DNA from: Micromonosporaceae bacterium
GTDB lineage: Bacteria; Actinomycetota; Actinomycetes; Mycobacteriales; Micromonosporaceae
Length of the DNA stretch: 64,000 nt
Assembly: GCA_009377645.1 (NCBI GenBank)
Contig: WHTQ01000007.1
Span: 1-64,000 of the forward strand
Reading direction: 5' to 3'
The position numbers and the translations under genes are program-made. The stretch's first letter is position 1. The number at the start of each line of letters is the position of its first letter. Below the pieces are notes generated by a model. It ran no database searches and had not been told where the DNA came from. It worked only from the letters and a program-made list of their open reading frames with translations. This document shows positions 43,530 through 52,857 of this stretch, one piece after another.

Positions 43530-44117
43530 CTATAAGAGAGCGGGTGAACCGAGTAATCCTACCAGCTCGTCCGCGGCGCGCACGACGGAGTGGTTCACCA
43601 CGGTCACGTCGAACTCCGGCTCGGCCGCCAGCTCCTCCCGAGCGTGCGCCAGCCGCCGCCGCACCGTCTCCGGGTCGTCCGTGCCCCGCCCCACCAACCG
43701 CCGCTCCAGCTCCTGCCAGCTCGGCGGGGCGAGGAAGACCAGCCGGGCCGCCGGTATGGCCCGCCGCACCTGCCGGGCGCCCTGCAGGTCGATCTTCAGC
43801 AGCACCGGCTCGCCCTCGGCCAGCCGCGCCACCACCGGCGCCCGCGGAGTGCCGTAGCGGGCGCCCGCGAACTCCGCCCACTCCAGCAGCTGGCCGCCCG
43901 CCACCAGCCGGTCGAACTCGTCCCGGTCCACGAAGTGGTAGTGCACCCCGTCCACCTCGTACTCCCGGCGCGGCCGGGTGGTCACCGAGACCGACAGCCA
44001 GACCCACGGCGAACGCGCCCGGATCAGCTCGATCACGCTGTCCTTGCCGACCCCGGACGGGCCGGACAGGACGGTGAGCCGAGCTGCCGGGCGCGTGTCC
44101 CCCATGTCTGTGTCCAC
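43530..44117 (-). CDS. gmk: guanylate kinase
   Basis: It phosphorylates GMP to GDP. The phosphate loop reads [11 protein letters not shown] near residue 18, with Asp where Walker A normally has Ser/Thr. GMP-binding sequences [22 protein letters not shown] and [14 protein letters not shown] are present. Length is 195. Start is GTG 44117, or the ATG at 44105. It lies between mihF and rpoZ, as in other actinobacteria. Confidence 0.94.
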   Translation of the reverse strand: MDTDMGDTRPAARLTVLSGPSGVGKDSVIELIRARSPWVWLSVSVTTRPRREYEVDGVHYHFVDRDEFDRLVAGGQLLEWAEFAGARYGTPRAPVVARLAEGEPVLLKIDLQGARQVRRAIPAARLVFLAPPSWQELERRLVGRGTDDPETVRRRLAHAREELAAEPEFDVTVVNHSVVRAADELVGLLGSPALL

Positions 44118-44146
44118 TGCTTGTTTCTACCCTGTCGCCGCGTCGG

Positions 44147-44461
44147 CTACGCGGTGAACTCGCCAAGCAGTGCCTTCCGTTGTTGCTCGCCGAGGCCACG
44201 CAGCCGGCGGCTGTCGGCGATCTTCAGCTTCTCCATGGTCTGGGTCGCCTTGACCTTGCCGATCCCCGGCAGGGCCTGCAGCACCGTGACCACCTTGAGC
44301 TTGCCGATGACGTCGTCCGACTCCGCCCGGTCGAGCAGCTCGGCGAGGGTGACCTGGCCGTTCTTGAGCTGTTCCTTGAGGTCGGCCCGCGCCTTGCGGA
44401 CCTCGGCCGCCTTTGCCAGGGCGGCCGCCCGCTGCTCGGGACTCAGTGATGGGAGGGGCAC
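44147..44461 (-). CDS. mihF: actinobacterial integration host factor
   Basis: This small DNA-binding protein organises the nucleoid and was first known as a phage-integration cofactor in mycobacteria. The 104 residues read PLPSLSPEQRAAALAKAAEVRKARADLKEQLKNG, then the helix-two-turn-helix part LQALPGIGKVKATQTMEKLKIADSRRLRGLG. GTG 44461 is preceded by GAGGAG; the track ORF is over-long. It is upstream of gmk. Confidence 0.94.
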   Translation of the reverse strand: MPLPSLSPEQRAAALAKAAEVRKARADLKEQLKNGQVTLAELLDRAESDDVIGKLKVVTVLQALPGIGKVKATQTMEKLKIADSRRLRGLGEQQRKALLGEFTA

Positions 44462-44579
44462 CAGTTCTCCTCGCAAATCTTCATCGCACCGGCCGGTCCG
44501 GCGCGGCGTGTGTGACACCTTCTGACGGTTGACTCGTGATGCCTCCGGTAACCACCGGTGCATCGGTCCAGCGCTGGGG

Positions 44580-44608
44580 AAACTAGCTGGTGGTGATGGT
44601 TTCAGCAA
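44580..44608 (-). promoter_or_regulatory. mihF promoter
   Basis: TTGCTG and TAGTTT on the minus strand are 17 bases apart. This leaves a leader of about 110 bases before mihF. The 213-base gap from mihF to pyrF holds nothing else that I recognise. Confidence 0.45.
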
Positions 44609-44674
44609 CAGCGCCACGCGATGATCGACCGGGGCGGAACGTGCCGGGCGTCACATCCTGAACGGACAAACCGG

Positions 44675-45508
44675 TCAAACCGCCACGGCGAGGGCGCGCC
44701 GGCAGTCGGCCAGCGCCGCCTCCGCCGCCGCCCGCAGGCCGGCCACGCTCGGGCCGGCGGCGAGGATCTCCCGGGAGTACGAGGGCAGCACCGCCCCCGG
44801 GTCGGGTCCGAACCCGGCCGTCAGGTCGGCCGCCGTGGCCCCCTGCGCGCCGAGCCCGGGCGCCAGCACCGGGCCGCCCAGCCGGGACAGGTCCAGCCCG
44901 GTCGGGCCGACCGTCGCACCGATCACCACCCCGAAGCTGCCGGCCGCCGCACCCTGGTTGAGCTGGGCAATCTCATCCACCACCAGCTGGGCGACGGGCC
45001 GGCCGTCGGCGGTGCGGGCGCGCTGCACGGACCCCGCGTCCGGGTTGGAGGTCAGCGCCAGCACGAACACGCCGCCGCCGTGGGCGCGGGCCGCCGCGAA
45101 CATCGGGTCCAGCGAACCCACCCCGAGGTACGGGTGGGCGGTGATCGCGTCGACCGCCAGCGGGCTGGCCGGGTCGAGGTACGCGGATGCGTAGCCGGCG
45201 GTCGTGGAGCCGATGTCGCCCCGCTTGACGTCCAGCAGCACCAGCGCTCCGGCCGCCCGCAGGTCCCGGATAGTTGCCTCCAAGACGCCGATCCCACGCG
45301 AACCGAACCGCTCGAAGAAAGCAGACTGAGGTTTAAACACTGCCACCCGATCGGCCAATGCCTCCACCACCGTTCGGGTGAACCGTTCCAGCCCGCTCGG
45401 GTCGTCGGTAAGGCCCCAGCCGGTCAGCAGCTCCGGATGCGGGTCGATCCCGACGCACAGCGGCCCGCGGGCCAGCTTGGCCGCCCGCAACCGCGCCCCG
45501 AAGCTCAT
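44675..45508 (-). CDS. pyrF: orotidine 5'-phosphate decarboxylase, type 2
   Basis: It makes [15 protein letters not shown] near the start and the catalytic [23 protein letters not shown] near residue 92 identify the long (type 2) family. Length is 277. The ATG overlaps the bioA stop as ATGA, so it is translated after bioA. Confidence 0.95.
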   Translation of the reverse strand: MSFGARLRAAKLARGPLCVGIDPHPELLTGWGLTDDPSGLERFTRTVVEALADRVAVFKPQSAFFERFGSRGIGVLEATIRDLRAAGALVLLDVKRGDIGSTTAGYASAYLDPASPLAVDAITAHPYLGVGSLDPMFAAARAHGGGVFVLALTSNPDAGSVQRARTADGRPVAQLVVDEIAQLNQGAAAGSFGVVIGATVGPTGLDLSRLGGPVLAPGLGAQGATAADLTAGFGPDPGAVLPSYSREILAAGPSVAGLRAAAEAALADCRRALAVAV

Positions 45509-46818
45509 CCCGACTCCTCCCGATCGACCGCGGCGACCGAGACCGCAGTGACCGCGGCGCCTACGGCCGACGTAATGGTAGCGACCTCGGCGTCACTGGC
45601 CAGATACGGCGGCATGGTGTAGACCAGGTTCCGGAACGGGCGCAGCCACGCCCCCTGCGCGACCGCCGCCGCGGTGGCGGCCGGCACGTCCACCGGACGG
45701 TCGAGCTGCACCACCCCGATCGCGCCCAGCACCCGCACGTCGACCACCCCCGGCTGGTCGGCCAGCGGCGCCAGCCCGGCCCGCAGCCCGGCCTCGACCC
45801 GGGCCACGTCGCCGCGCCAGTCCCGCTCCCGCAGCAGCCCGATCGAGGCGTTGGCGACCGCGCAGGCCAGCGGGTTGCCCATGAACGTCGGCCCGTGGGC
45901 CAGCACCGACGGCTCTCCGACGGCGATCCCGCGCGCCACCTCCGGCGTGCACAGCACCGCGGCGGCCGACAGGTAGCCCCCGGTGAGCGCCTTGCCGAGG
46001 CAGAGCACGTCCGGGGTGACGCCGGCGTGGTCGGCGGCGAACAGCGCCCCGGTGCGGCCGAACCCGGTGGCGATCTCGTCGAAGATCAACAGAACGTCGT
46101 ACGCCCGGGTGAGCTCGCGCAGTGCCGACAGGTAGCCCGGGTGGTGGAACCGCATCCCGCCGGCCCCCTGCACCACCGGCTCCACGATCACCGCCGCCAG
46201 CTCGTCCCGGTGCGCCGCCAGGGTCTGCGCCAGCGCGTCCAGGTAGGCCGGCTCGGGCGGGGCGTCGAACCCGGCCGGCGGGGCCGGCACGAACACCTGC
46301 TCGGGCAGCACCCCGCGCCACAGCGCGTGCATCCCGCCCTCCGGGTCGCACACGCTCATCGGGTGGAACGTGTCCCCGTGGTAGCCGCCCCGCCAGGTCA
46401 GCAGCCGCCGCCGGCCGGGCCGGCCCCGGGCGCGCTGGTACTGCAGGCACATCTTGACCGCGACCTCCACGCTGACCGAGCCGGAGTCGGCCAGGAACAC
46501 GTGCGCCAGCCCGGCCGGGGCGATCTCCACCAGGGTGCGGGCCAGCCGGACCGCCGGCTGGTGGGTAAGGCCGCCGAACATCACGTGGCTCATCCGGTCC
46601 AGCTGGTCGCGCACGGCCGCGTCCAGCACCGGGTGCCGGTAGCCGTGGATCGCCGCCCACCAGCTCGACATCCCGTCGACCAGCTCCCGGCCGTCGGCCA
46701 GCCGCAGCCGGGCCCCGTACGCGCTCTCCACCAGGTAGGACGGCGCGGTGGCCGGCATCGGGGCGTACGGGTGCCAGACGTGCGCCCGGTCCAGCGCCAG
46801 CGTCTCCTCCGGGGTCAT
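45505..46818 (-). CDS. bioA: adenosylmethionine-8-amino-7-oxononanoate aminotransferase
   Basis: This PLP enzyme makes diaminopelargonic acid for biotin. [32 protein letters not shown] near 48 and [12 protein letters not shown] near 77 are BioA-specific; the PLP lysine is in [11 protein letters not shown] near 280. Length is 437. It is inserted between pyrD and pyrF, overlapping pyrF, and no other bio gene is in the window. A 19-bp duplication at its start supplies the ribosome-binding site. Confidence 0.95.
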   Translation of the reverse strand: MTPEETLALDRAHVWHPYAPMPATAPSYLVESAYGARLRLADGRELVDGMSSWWAAIHGYRHPVLDAAVRDQLDRMSHVMFGGLTHQPAVRLARTLVEIAPAGLAHVFLADSGSVSVEVAVKMCLQYQRARGRPGRRRLLTWRGGYHGDTFHPMSVCDPEGGMHALWRGVLPEQVFVPAPPAGFDAPPEPAYLDALAQTLAAHRDELAAVIVEPVVQGAGGMRFHHPGYLSALRELTRAYDVLLIFDEIATGFGRTGALFAADHAGVTPDVLCLGKALTGGYLSAAAVLCTPEVARGIAVGEPSVLAHGPTFMGNPLACAVANASIGLLRERDWRGDVARVEAGLRAGLAPLADQPGVVDVRVLGAIGVVQLDRPVDVPAATAAAVAQGAWLRPFRNLVYTMPPYLASDAEVATITSAVGAAVTAVSVAAVDREESG

Positions 46819-46838
46819 CCGTCTCCTCCGGGGTCATC
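46801..46838. repeat. 19-bp tandem duplication at the bioA start
   Basis: CGTCTCCTCCGGGGTCATC occurs twice in a row. On the minus strand each copy reads GATGACCCCGGAGGAGACG. The upstream copy gives the pyrD stop and GGAGGAG just before the bioA ATG; the downstream copy encodes the first residues MTPEET. Confidence 0.9.
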
Positions 46839-47862
46839 CGGCCAGCTTCCGGGCGGCGGCCCGGACCAGCGCCGGACCGTGGTAGACCAGCCCGGTGAAC
46901 AGCTGCACCAGGCTGGCCCCGGCGTCGCCCAGCCGGGCCGCGTCGTCGGCGGTCATCACCCCGCCGACCCCGATCACCGGCAGCGCGCCGCCGGTCTGCC
47001 GGTGCACGAAGGCCACCACTTCGCGGGCCCGGCCGGTCAGCGGCCGCCCGGACAGCCCACCCGGCTCCTGCCCGGCCGCCTGGTCGGCCGGCGCCAGCCC
47101 GGCCCGGGCGGTGGTGGTGTTGGTGGCGATCACGCCGGCCGCGCCCCGGTCGGTGCAGACCTGCAGCAGCTCCCCGATCGCGTGGTCGGTCAGGTCCGGG
47201 GCGATCTTCACCAGGACCGGCTTGTCCCCCACCAGCGCCGCCAGCAGCGCGTCCAGGTGCCCCCGGTCCTGCAGGGTGCGCAGCCCGGGCGTGTTGGGCG
47301 AGGAGACGTTGACCGCGAAGTAGTCGGCGTGCTCGCGCAGCACCCGGTACGAGGCGAGGTAGTCCTCGACCGCGTCGCTCAGCTCGGTGGCCCGGGACTT
47401 GCCCAGCGAGATCCCCAGCGGCACCGGCGGCCGCCCCCGCACTGCCAGCCGGTCGGCCAGCGCCCGGGCGCCCCGGTTGTTGAACCCCATCCGGTTCAGC
47501 AGCGCCTCGCTGTCCGGCAGCCGCCGCAGCCGCGGCCGCTCGTTGCCCGGCTGCGGGTGCCAGGTGACCGTACCGACCTCCACGAAGCCGAACCCGAGCG
47601 CCGGCCAGGCGGCCAGCGCGGTGGCGTCCTTGTCCATCCCGGCGGCCAGCCCCACCGGGTTCGGGAACCGGATCCCGAACACGGTCCGGGGGGACTCGAC
47701 CGCGTACCGCCGGCGCACCGCCGCCAGCGCCCCCGGCCGCCGGGCCAGCCGGCCCAGCCGCCGCAGGGTCCACTCGTGCGCGGCCTCGGCGTCCCCGTCA
47801 CCCACCCGGAACAGGTACGGTCGCAGCGCTCGCTCGAACAACATCAGACTGATTCGTACCAC
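46834..47862 (-). CDS. pyrD: dihydroorotate dehydrogenase, quinone-dependent (class 2)
   Basis: It oxidises dihydroorotate to orotate at the membrane using quinone. The N-terminal amphipathic helix, [16 protein letters not shown] near 68, [20 protein letters not shown] and the catalytic-serine region [17 protein letters not shown] near 175 fit class 2. GTG 47862 starts the ORF; ATG 47844 is possible. It lies 48 bases from a divergent GNAT gene. Confidence 0.95.
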   Translation of the reverse strand: MVRISLMLFERALRPYLFRVGDGDAEAAHEWTLRRLGRLARRPGALAAVRRRYAVESPRTVFGIRFPNPVGLAAGMDKDATALAAWPALGFGFVEVGTVTWHPQPGNERPRLRRLPDSEALLNRMGFNNRGARALADRLAVRGRPPVPLGISLGKSRATELSDAVEDYLASYRVLREHADYFAVNVSSPNTPGLRTLQDRGHLDALLAALVGDKPVLVKIAPDLTDHAIGELLQVCTDRGAAGVIATNTTTARAGLAPADQAAGQEPGGLSGRPLTGRAREVVAFVHRQTGGALPVIGVGGVMTADDAARLGDAGASLVQLFTGLVYHGPALVRAAARKLAG

Positions 47863-47910
47863 CCCGGCGGGCGGAGTTGCGATGACGGCACTGCGATGTC
47901 ACTATGACGC

Positions 47911-48930
47911 ATGGACACCGTGGACATCGTACGAGTGGACCCGGCCGACGAGGCCCTGCTGGCCGAGCTGCACCGACTGCACCAGGCCGTACACGCCGCC
48001 GACCAGCCGGACCATCCCCGGCCACTGTGGGAGCCGTTCCTTGCCAGGCTGCGCCAGGACAACCGGGAGATGCGCACCGAGGTGCTGGCCGCCCACGTCG
48101 ACGGCCAGCTGGCGGGGCGGGCGCTGATCGCGTGGCCGGTGATCGACAACCGCCACCTCGCCCAGTTCGACCTGGAGGTGATCCCTTCTCACCGGCGGCG
48201 CGGGGTGGGCCGGGCGCTGCTGGCTGGAGTGCGCCGGCGGGCGCAGGAAGAGCAACGACGCACCCTGGTCTCGGGCGCGAACCGGCCGGTGCTCGGTGGA
48301 CCACCGCGCAGCGACGCCGGTGCCCGGTTCCTGGCGGCGATGGGGTTCGGGGTCGCGCTGGAGAGCATGTCGCGCCGGATCGACCTGGCCGCCGTCGACG
48401 CGGCCGACGAGCAGCGACTGCTGGCCGACTGCCGGCCGCGGGCGGCCGACTACGAATGCGCGAGCTGGACCGGCCCCACCCCGGAGCCGCTCGCCGGCGG
48501 GGCCGCGCGGCTGGTGAACCGGCTCATGACCGACGCACCGACCGGCGAGCTGGATATCGAGGAGAGCACCCTGGACGCCGCCCGGCTGCACGCCGACGAG
48601 CAGGCCGCGCTGGACCGGGGCACCCACCTGGTCGCGGCGGCCGCCCGGCACCGGGACACCGGCGAGGTGGCCGCCCTCACCCGGGTGGACGTCCGGCCGC
48701 CCGGCGACCACGGGACGATCTGGGTCACCATCGCCGATCCGCGGCATCGCGGCCACCGGCTCGGCACGATCGTCAAGATCGAGGTGCACCGGCTGGTCCG
48801 GCGGACCTTCCCGTACCTGCAGCACGTCTACACCGGCAACGCCGACTCGAACGCGCACATGGTGGCGATCAACGAGCGGCTCGGCTACGTCGCCGTCGAG
48901 GCCGTCATCGTCTACCAGCTCAACCGGTAG
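47911..48930 (+). CDS. tandem GNAT-domain acetyltransferase
   Basis: This 339-residue protein has two GNAT modules. The first has the acetyl-CoA motif LEVIPSHRRRGVGRALLAGVRRRAQ near 90, and the second WVTIADPRHRGHRLGTIVKIEVHRL near 280 with NADSNAHMVAINERLGY. Tandem GNATs in actinobacteria include mycothiol synthase-like proteins, but this is not clearly that enzyme. TTGCGA and CACTAT 17 bases apart end a few bases before the ATG, suggesting leaderless translation. First gene of the accessory block. Confidence 0.85.
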   Translation: MDTVDIVRVDPADEALLAELHRLHQAVHAADQPDHPRPLWEPFLARLRQDNREMRTEVLAAHVDGQLAGRALIAWPVIDNRHLAQFDLEVIPSHRRRGVGRALLAGVRRRAQEEQRRTLVSGANRPVLGGPPRSDAGARFLAAMGFGVALESMSRRIDLAAVDAADEQRLLADCRPRAADYECASWTGPTPEPLAGGAARLVNRLMTDAPTGELDIEESTLDAARLHADEQAALDRGTHLVAAAARHRDTGEVAALTRVDVRPPGDHGTIWVTIADPRHRGHRLGTIVKIEVHRLVRRTFPYLQHVYTGNADSNAHMVAINERLGYVAVEAVIVYQLNR

Positions 48931-49105
48931 CCGAGGCGGCCTCGGCGGGCAGGCCGCGCGCGGCGCAGGCGGCTGCCACCGCCACCGGGCGAACCTGGTC
49001 GATGGGCAGCTCCGGCAGCAGCGCCGCGGTGTCCTGCAGCCCGCCCAGCGCCACCACCGCCCGGATCCGGTCGGCCGGGCCGGCCTGGCAGCGCACCCCG
49101 GACGG
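48927..49105 (-). pseudogene. unidentified C-terminal gene fragment
   Basis: One minus-strand frame reads GTVPSGVRCQAGPADRIRAVVALGGLQDTA then LLPELPIDQVRPVAVAAACAARGLPAEAASATG and a stop. It has protein-like composition but no start and breaks off where the transporter remnant begins. I do not recognise it, and it could be chance. No intact gene occupies 48931-49421. Confidence 0.2.
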
Positions 49106-49437
49106 GACCGTCCCACGGGCCGCTGGCCGGCGTGGCCGCGGCGCTGGCGGACGCCGACCGGGTCGGCGCCGTGCAGCCGGCCGAGTCCAGCCCGGACGGC
49201 CGGACCGCCCGGATCGACCTGCTGCTGGCGGTGGCCGCGGCCTCGCTGATCCTGGCCGGCACGTTCAGCTCGCTGCTGGTCTCCCGGGTCGGGTTCCTCA
49301 CCCAGCTCGGGTTGTCGGTCGCGGTCGGGATCCTGCTCGCCGCAGTGATGGCGCTGTTCCCGGTGCCCGGCCTGACCGCGCTGGTCGGGCGGGCCGCATG
49401 GTGGCCGGGCAACCGGCGCGGTCAGAGCTCGGGGTAG
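49106..49437 (+). pseudogene. MMPL/RND-family transporter remnant
   Basis: The frame encodes a porter-domain-like piece (SHGPLAGVAAALADADRVGAVQPAESSPDGRTARIDLLL) joined directly to the final transmembrane segments of an MMPL exporter (SRVGFLTQLGLSVAVGILLAAVMALFPVPGLTALVGRAAWWPG). Family members exceed 700 residues, so most of the gene is gone through internal deletion and N-terminal loss. It is convergent with add. Confidence 0.65.
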
Positions 49438-50399
49438 TGCACCGCGCCGAGGCCGGCCAGCCGGTCCCGGGTGGCCGGGTCGCAGAGCGCCCCGGCCAGC
49501 CCGGCCGCGTACGCCTCCGCGTCGCCGACCCCGAGCTGGCCGGCCAGCGCGTACTCCCGGCTCAGGTCGGTGCCGAACATCGCCGGGTCGTCGGTGTTGA
49601 TGCTGCACCGCACGCCGGCCGCGCGCAGCCGCGGCAGCGGGTGCTCGGCCAGCGAGCCCACCACCCGGGTACGCAGGTTGGAGGTCGGGCAGACGTCGAG
49701 CACCAGCCCGCGGTCGACGATCTCGGCCAGCACCCCCGGGTCCTCGACCGCCCGGATCCCGTGCCGGATCCGGGCTGGCTGGAAGGACAGGATCTCCCGT
49801 ACCGACTCCGGACCGGCCGCCTCGCCGGCGTGCGGCACCAGCGCCAGCCCGCCGTCGGACGCGATCGCGAACGCCTCCGCGTAGGGTGCCGCCGGCGCGG
49901 CCGCCTCCAGCCCACCCAGCCCGAGCCCGACCACCCCCCGGTCGGCGAACCGCACCGCCCACCGGGCGCACTCCTGCGCCAGCTCCGGGTCGAGCGTGCG
50001 GTACAGGTCCGGGGTCAGCCGCACCGTCACCCCATGCTGCTCGTACGCGGCGACCGCGCCCTCGGTGTAGCCGGTGAAGATCTCCTCCCAGCTGACGCCC
50101 CGCTGCACCCGCTCCGACGGCGAGAAGATCCCCTCCAGGTAGACCGCGCCGTGGCTGGCAGCCTCGGCGGCGTAGTCCACCACCACCTGCCGGAAGTCGT
50201 CCACTGTGCGCAGGCAGTTCGTGGTCAGCAGCCAGACCCGGACGAAGTCCTCGAAGTCGGTGAACTCATACAGCTCCTGCAGCCCCTCGACGGTGTCCGC
50301 CGGCAGCGGCAGGTCGTTGCGCCTGGCGATCTGCAGCAACGTGGCCGGCCGGATCGCCCCCTCCAGGTGCACATGCAGCTCGATCTTCGGCGTGGTCAC
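49422..50399 (-). CDS. add: adenosine deaminase
   Basis: It deaminates adenosine to inosine in purine salvage. KIELHVHLEGAIRP provides the HxH zinc site, LVPHAGEAAGPESV near 190 the catalytic Glu region, DVCPTSNLRT near 235 and SINTDDPAMFGT near 260 the remaining ligands. GTG 50399 gives 325 residues; the track start is read-through. It ends convergently over the MMPL remnant. Confidence 0.94.
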   Translation of the reverse strand: MTTPKIELHVHLEGAIRPATLLQIARRNDLPLPADTVEGLQELYEFTDFEDFVRVWLLTTNCLRTVDDFRQVVVDYAAEAASHGAVYLEGIFSPSERVQRGVSWEEIFTGYTEGAVAAYEQHGVTVRLTPDLYRTLDPELAQECARWAVRFADRGVVGLGLGGLEAAAPAAPYAEAFAIASDGGLALVPHAGEAAGPESVREILSFQPARIRHGIRAVEDPGVLAEIVDRGLVLDVCPTSNLRTRVVGSLAEHPLPRLRAAGVRCSINTDDPAMFGTDLSREYALAGQLGVGDAEAYAAGLAGALCDPATRDRLAGLGAVHYPEL

Positions 50400-50501
50400 G
50401 CCGATCGAGCCTACCCGCCACCCGTGCCCGCGACCGCGACCAGGCCTGGCCCACGGCGTGCTCACCGCCCGCGGCCGGTACGACGCGCCGGCCGAACTCG
50501 G

Positions 50502-51239
50502 TCAGAGGGCGTAGGTGCGCAGCACCCGAAGTGCCGCCGCGCCGTACGGCCCGCGGGTCACCAATCCGGAGTCCGCGGGTGCCAGGCGGCGCGCCCCGAC
50601 CCGGCAGAACGCACCGGCCGGTCCGGTGATCGACGAGTCGGCCTCGGGTGGTCCGTACCGCCAGAACGTCCCGTCCGGCGCGGTCAGCTCGCAGTAGATC
50701 TCCGCTGGCGGCTGCCCGGCGAGCCCGAGCGCGTACGGCAGCGTGCTGTGGCCCAGCCAGGCGATGTGCCGCAGCCGGGCCGTGTCCGGGTAGTCGATGC
50801 CGAGCGGGACGGCGATGTCCAGCGCGTGCGTCCAGTGCTCGGCCAGCCGGGTGGTGGCCAGCGTCCGTGGCTTGAGCGGGGTCGTCACCCACCGGAGCGG
50901 CTGCCGCGGGTCGGCACGCTGCAGCGCAGCGAGCGCGGCCCGGCGGGCGGTGCGCCACCGCTGGAAGATCTCCGGCGGCGCCGGGCGTTCGGCTCGCACC
51001 ATCGCGGCCATCGCTTCGTCGACGTTGTCGGCGTAGTCGCGCCACTGCACCACGTCGGCACCGGCGCTGGCACTGGCCACCACCGCCTCCTCGGTCTGAG
51101 CGAGGTGGAGAACGACATCGGCAACCGTCCACCCGTCCGCCGCCGAGGCGCGCGACCAGTCCGCCGCCGGCAGCCCGGAGAGGACCTCCTCGAGATGACC
51201 CTGTTCGGCCTCGAGATCGTGGAAGATCTCAGTGGACAC
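50502..51239 (-). CDS. DinB-fold, mycothiol-dependent maleylpyruvate isomerase-type protein
   Basis: The 245-residue protein fits the TIGR03084/maleylpyruvate isomerase-like DinB superfamily. The N-terminal four-helix bundle includes SRASAADGWTVADVVLHLAQTEEAVV, and TTRLAEHWTHALDIAVPLGI near 130 holds metal-ligand histidines. A C-terminal SCP2-like part follows. The substrate is unknown; mycothiol dependence is typical of the family in actinobacteria. GTG 51239 starts it. Confidence 0.82.
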   Translation of the reverse strand: MSTEIFHDLEAEQGHLEEVLSGLPAADWSRASAADGWTVADVVLHLAQTEEAVVASASAGADVVQWRDYADNVDEAMAAMVRAERPAPPEIFQRWRTARRAALAALQRADPRQPLRWVTTPLKPRTLATTRLAEHWTHALDIAVPLGIDYPDTARLRHIAWLGHSTLPYALGLAGQPPAEIYCELTAPDGTFWRYGPPEADSSITGPAGAFCRVGARRLAPADSGLVTRGPYGAAALRVLRTYAL

Positions 51240-51329
51240 GGGTTGAATGCTACGGCACCAGCACCGAGCGGATGTGGCGACTGGAACGCGTGGACGACAT
51301 CCCGGGTGACGAGCGGGGTCAGGTAGTCA

Positions 51330-51360
51330 TACGTAGCCGCCGGGATCAGCTGCTACGTAG
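51330..51360. promoter_or_regulatory. inverted repeat upstream of a small two-gene operon
   Basis: TACGTAGC and GCTACGTA are exact 8-base inverted arms separated by 14 bases, about 95 bases before the next gene. The right arm extends to the palindrome CTACGTAG. This looks like a regulator site or hairpin. The rest of 51240-51455 shows no gene. Confidence 0.45.
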
Positions 51361-51455
51361 CCCGTGACCAGTCAAGATACGCAACCGGTGCCGATGCCGA
51401 GCGGACCTCGCCGGCCAAGGATGGAGGTGACACCGAGCCCCACGAAGGAGCCACC

Positions 51456-51623
51456 ATGAACACTCACCCGGACCTGACAATGCTGCTCGCCACCGAGTTG
51501 CGCAGCCGGCTGGCGGCCGAGGCCGAACATGCCCGGCTGCTGACGGTCGCCCGGCGCGCCCGGCGGGGTCGCCGCGGTCACCGCCAGCTGGCCGGATCCG
51601 AGCTGACCGGGAGGACCCGATGA
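51456..51623 (+). CDS. small basic hypothetical protein (55 residues)
   Basis: MNTHPDLTMLLATELRSRLA continues to AEAEHARLLTVARRARRGRRGHRQ and ends TGRTR. AAGGAG precedes the ATG by six bases, good evidence that it is translated. It is below the track's size limit. Its stop overlaps the next start as ATGA. The Arg-rich centre could bind nucleic acid, but I do not recognise the family. Confidence 0.65.
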   Translation: MNTHPDLTMLLATELRSRLAAEAEHARLLTVARRARRGRRGHRQLAGSELTGRTR

Positions 51624-52060
51624 CCACCACGATGGTGGAGCAGACCCGCACCGCTGCTCCGGGCGCAGACCTCCGGGCGGACCTGCAGGCGGCGCACCTG
51701 GCCGCCACCGCGGTGGTCGCGGGCCTCGACCTCGACCACCGCCAGCTCTGGCGGCGGGCGGACCGGACCGTCGCCGAGCTGGCAGCCGCCGGGGACCGGT
51801 TGACCGCCGCGATCACCGGCGAGCAGCCCGGTTCGACCGCGCGAAGCGTGCCGCCGGTGGTGCGGGTCAGGACGCTGGTGGCCGCACAGCAGCGCCTGTT
51901 CGCCGCGCTGGACCGGCACCCGGCGCTGGACCCGGAGCTGCTCGCACAGGCCACCCGGGAGGTGCGTACCGCCACCGCTGCGCTCAGCTCGTTCCGGCGT
52001 GCTATGCCAGATCTATACCCACCACAAGTCCAAGATCGACGCGGGGTTAGCAGGTGTTGA
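51620..52060 (+). CDS. hypothetical helical protein
   Basis: This 146-residue predicted all-helical protein (LRADLQAAHLAATAVVAGLDLDHRQLWRRADRTVAELAAAGDRL) has no recognisable domain. GGGAGG precedes its ATG, which overlaps the upstream small ORF. The last residues (MPDLYPPQVQDRRGVSRC) differ in composition and overlap the convergent HNH gene by 14 bases, so the C-terminus may be altered. Confidence 0.6.
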   Translation: MTTTMVEQTRTAAPGADLRADLQAAHLAATAVVAGLDLDHRQLWRRADRTVAELAAAGDRLTAAITGEQPGSTARSVPPVVRVRTLVAAQQRLFAALDRHPALDPELLAQATREVRTATAALSSFRRAMPDLYPPQVQDRRGVSRC

Positions 52061-52712
52061 GCATGGACTGGAGAGCCGACTTCTCGGCGGCGTTCACGGT
52101 CAGGCCCCAGACGTGCTTGGACCGGATCCACATCTTGGAGTAGGTGCAGTGGTACCCGGCCCGGGGCTTCCACTCGGCCGGGTCGCGGTCACCCTTGGAC
52201 AGGTTGGATGAGGCACTCGCCGCGCGCAGCTGCGGCCACTGCAGGTCGTTGGCGAACGACCGGCGCCGGCTGGTGGTCCAGCTGTCGGCACCGGAGCGCC
52301 AGGCCTCGGCCAGCGGCACCACGTGGTCGATGTGCACCTGCGAGGCGGAGTGGACGGTCACCCCATCGTACGGGCTGAACCAGCGGCCACTGACCGGCTG
52401 GCAGCTCGAGTTGACCACCACGTCGATGCCGTCCCGGCTCAACACGGTCTGCCGGGTGGTACAGCCGCCGCTGCTGGTCCAGTGCGGGAACAGGTCCCGC
52501 GAGTAGCCGGCCAGCGAGCCCTCGGCAGCCACCGGCAGCCCGGTCAGCTCGGTCTGGGCGGTCGTCTTGCGCGGGATGTTCGGTGCGGTTGCGGCGGCTG
52601 GTGACGCCGGCAGGAGGATCAGGCCCAGCCCGAGCGCAACCACGCTCAGCAGCGCCAGCAGCCGGAGCCGGAACCGGCGGCGGTGCGCGCGCTGCGGCGG
52701 AGCAGGTGTCAT
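52047..52712 (-). CDS. secreted HNH-family nuclease (DUF1524-like)
   Basis: This 221-residue protein has a signal peptide (RRRFRLRLLALLSVVALGLGLILLPASPAAA) and an HNH fold. VHIDHVVPLAEAWRSGA near 140 provides the catalytic His, then FANDLQWPQLRAASASSNLSKGDRDPAEW and YHCTYSKMWI complete the motif. ATG 52712 is preceded by GGGAGG; the track ORF is over-long. It probably degrades extracellular DNA. Divergent from the next gene. Confidence 0.9.
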   Translation of the reverse strand: MTPAPPQRAHRRRFRLRLLALLSVVALGLGLILLPASPAAATAPNIPRKTTAQTELTGLPVAAEGSLAGYSRDLFPHWTSSGGCTTRQTVLSRDGIDVVVNSSCQPVSGRWFSPYDGVTVHSASQVHIDHVVPLAEAWRSGADSWTTSRRRSFANDLQWPQLRAASASSNLSKGDRDPAEWKPRAGYHCTYSKMWIRSKHVWGLTVNAAEKSALQSMLNTC

Positions 52713-52857
52713 GATGACCTCCCGAGGGATGGCGGGATTGGTCTGTCTATATTTCACAATGCCGATGGTGGGTCGGTCAAGAGCCTGGCCGGTCCGCCCC
52801 GCCGCGGCGAACCGAACCGGACGGTGAACCGGCGACCACCAGCCGTCGTGTCTGCGG

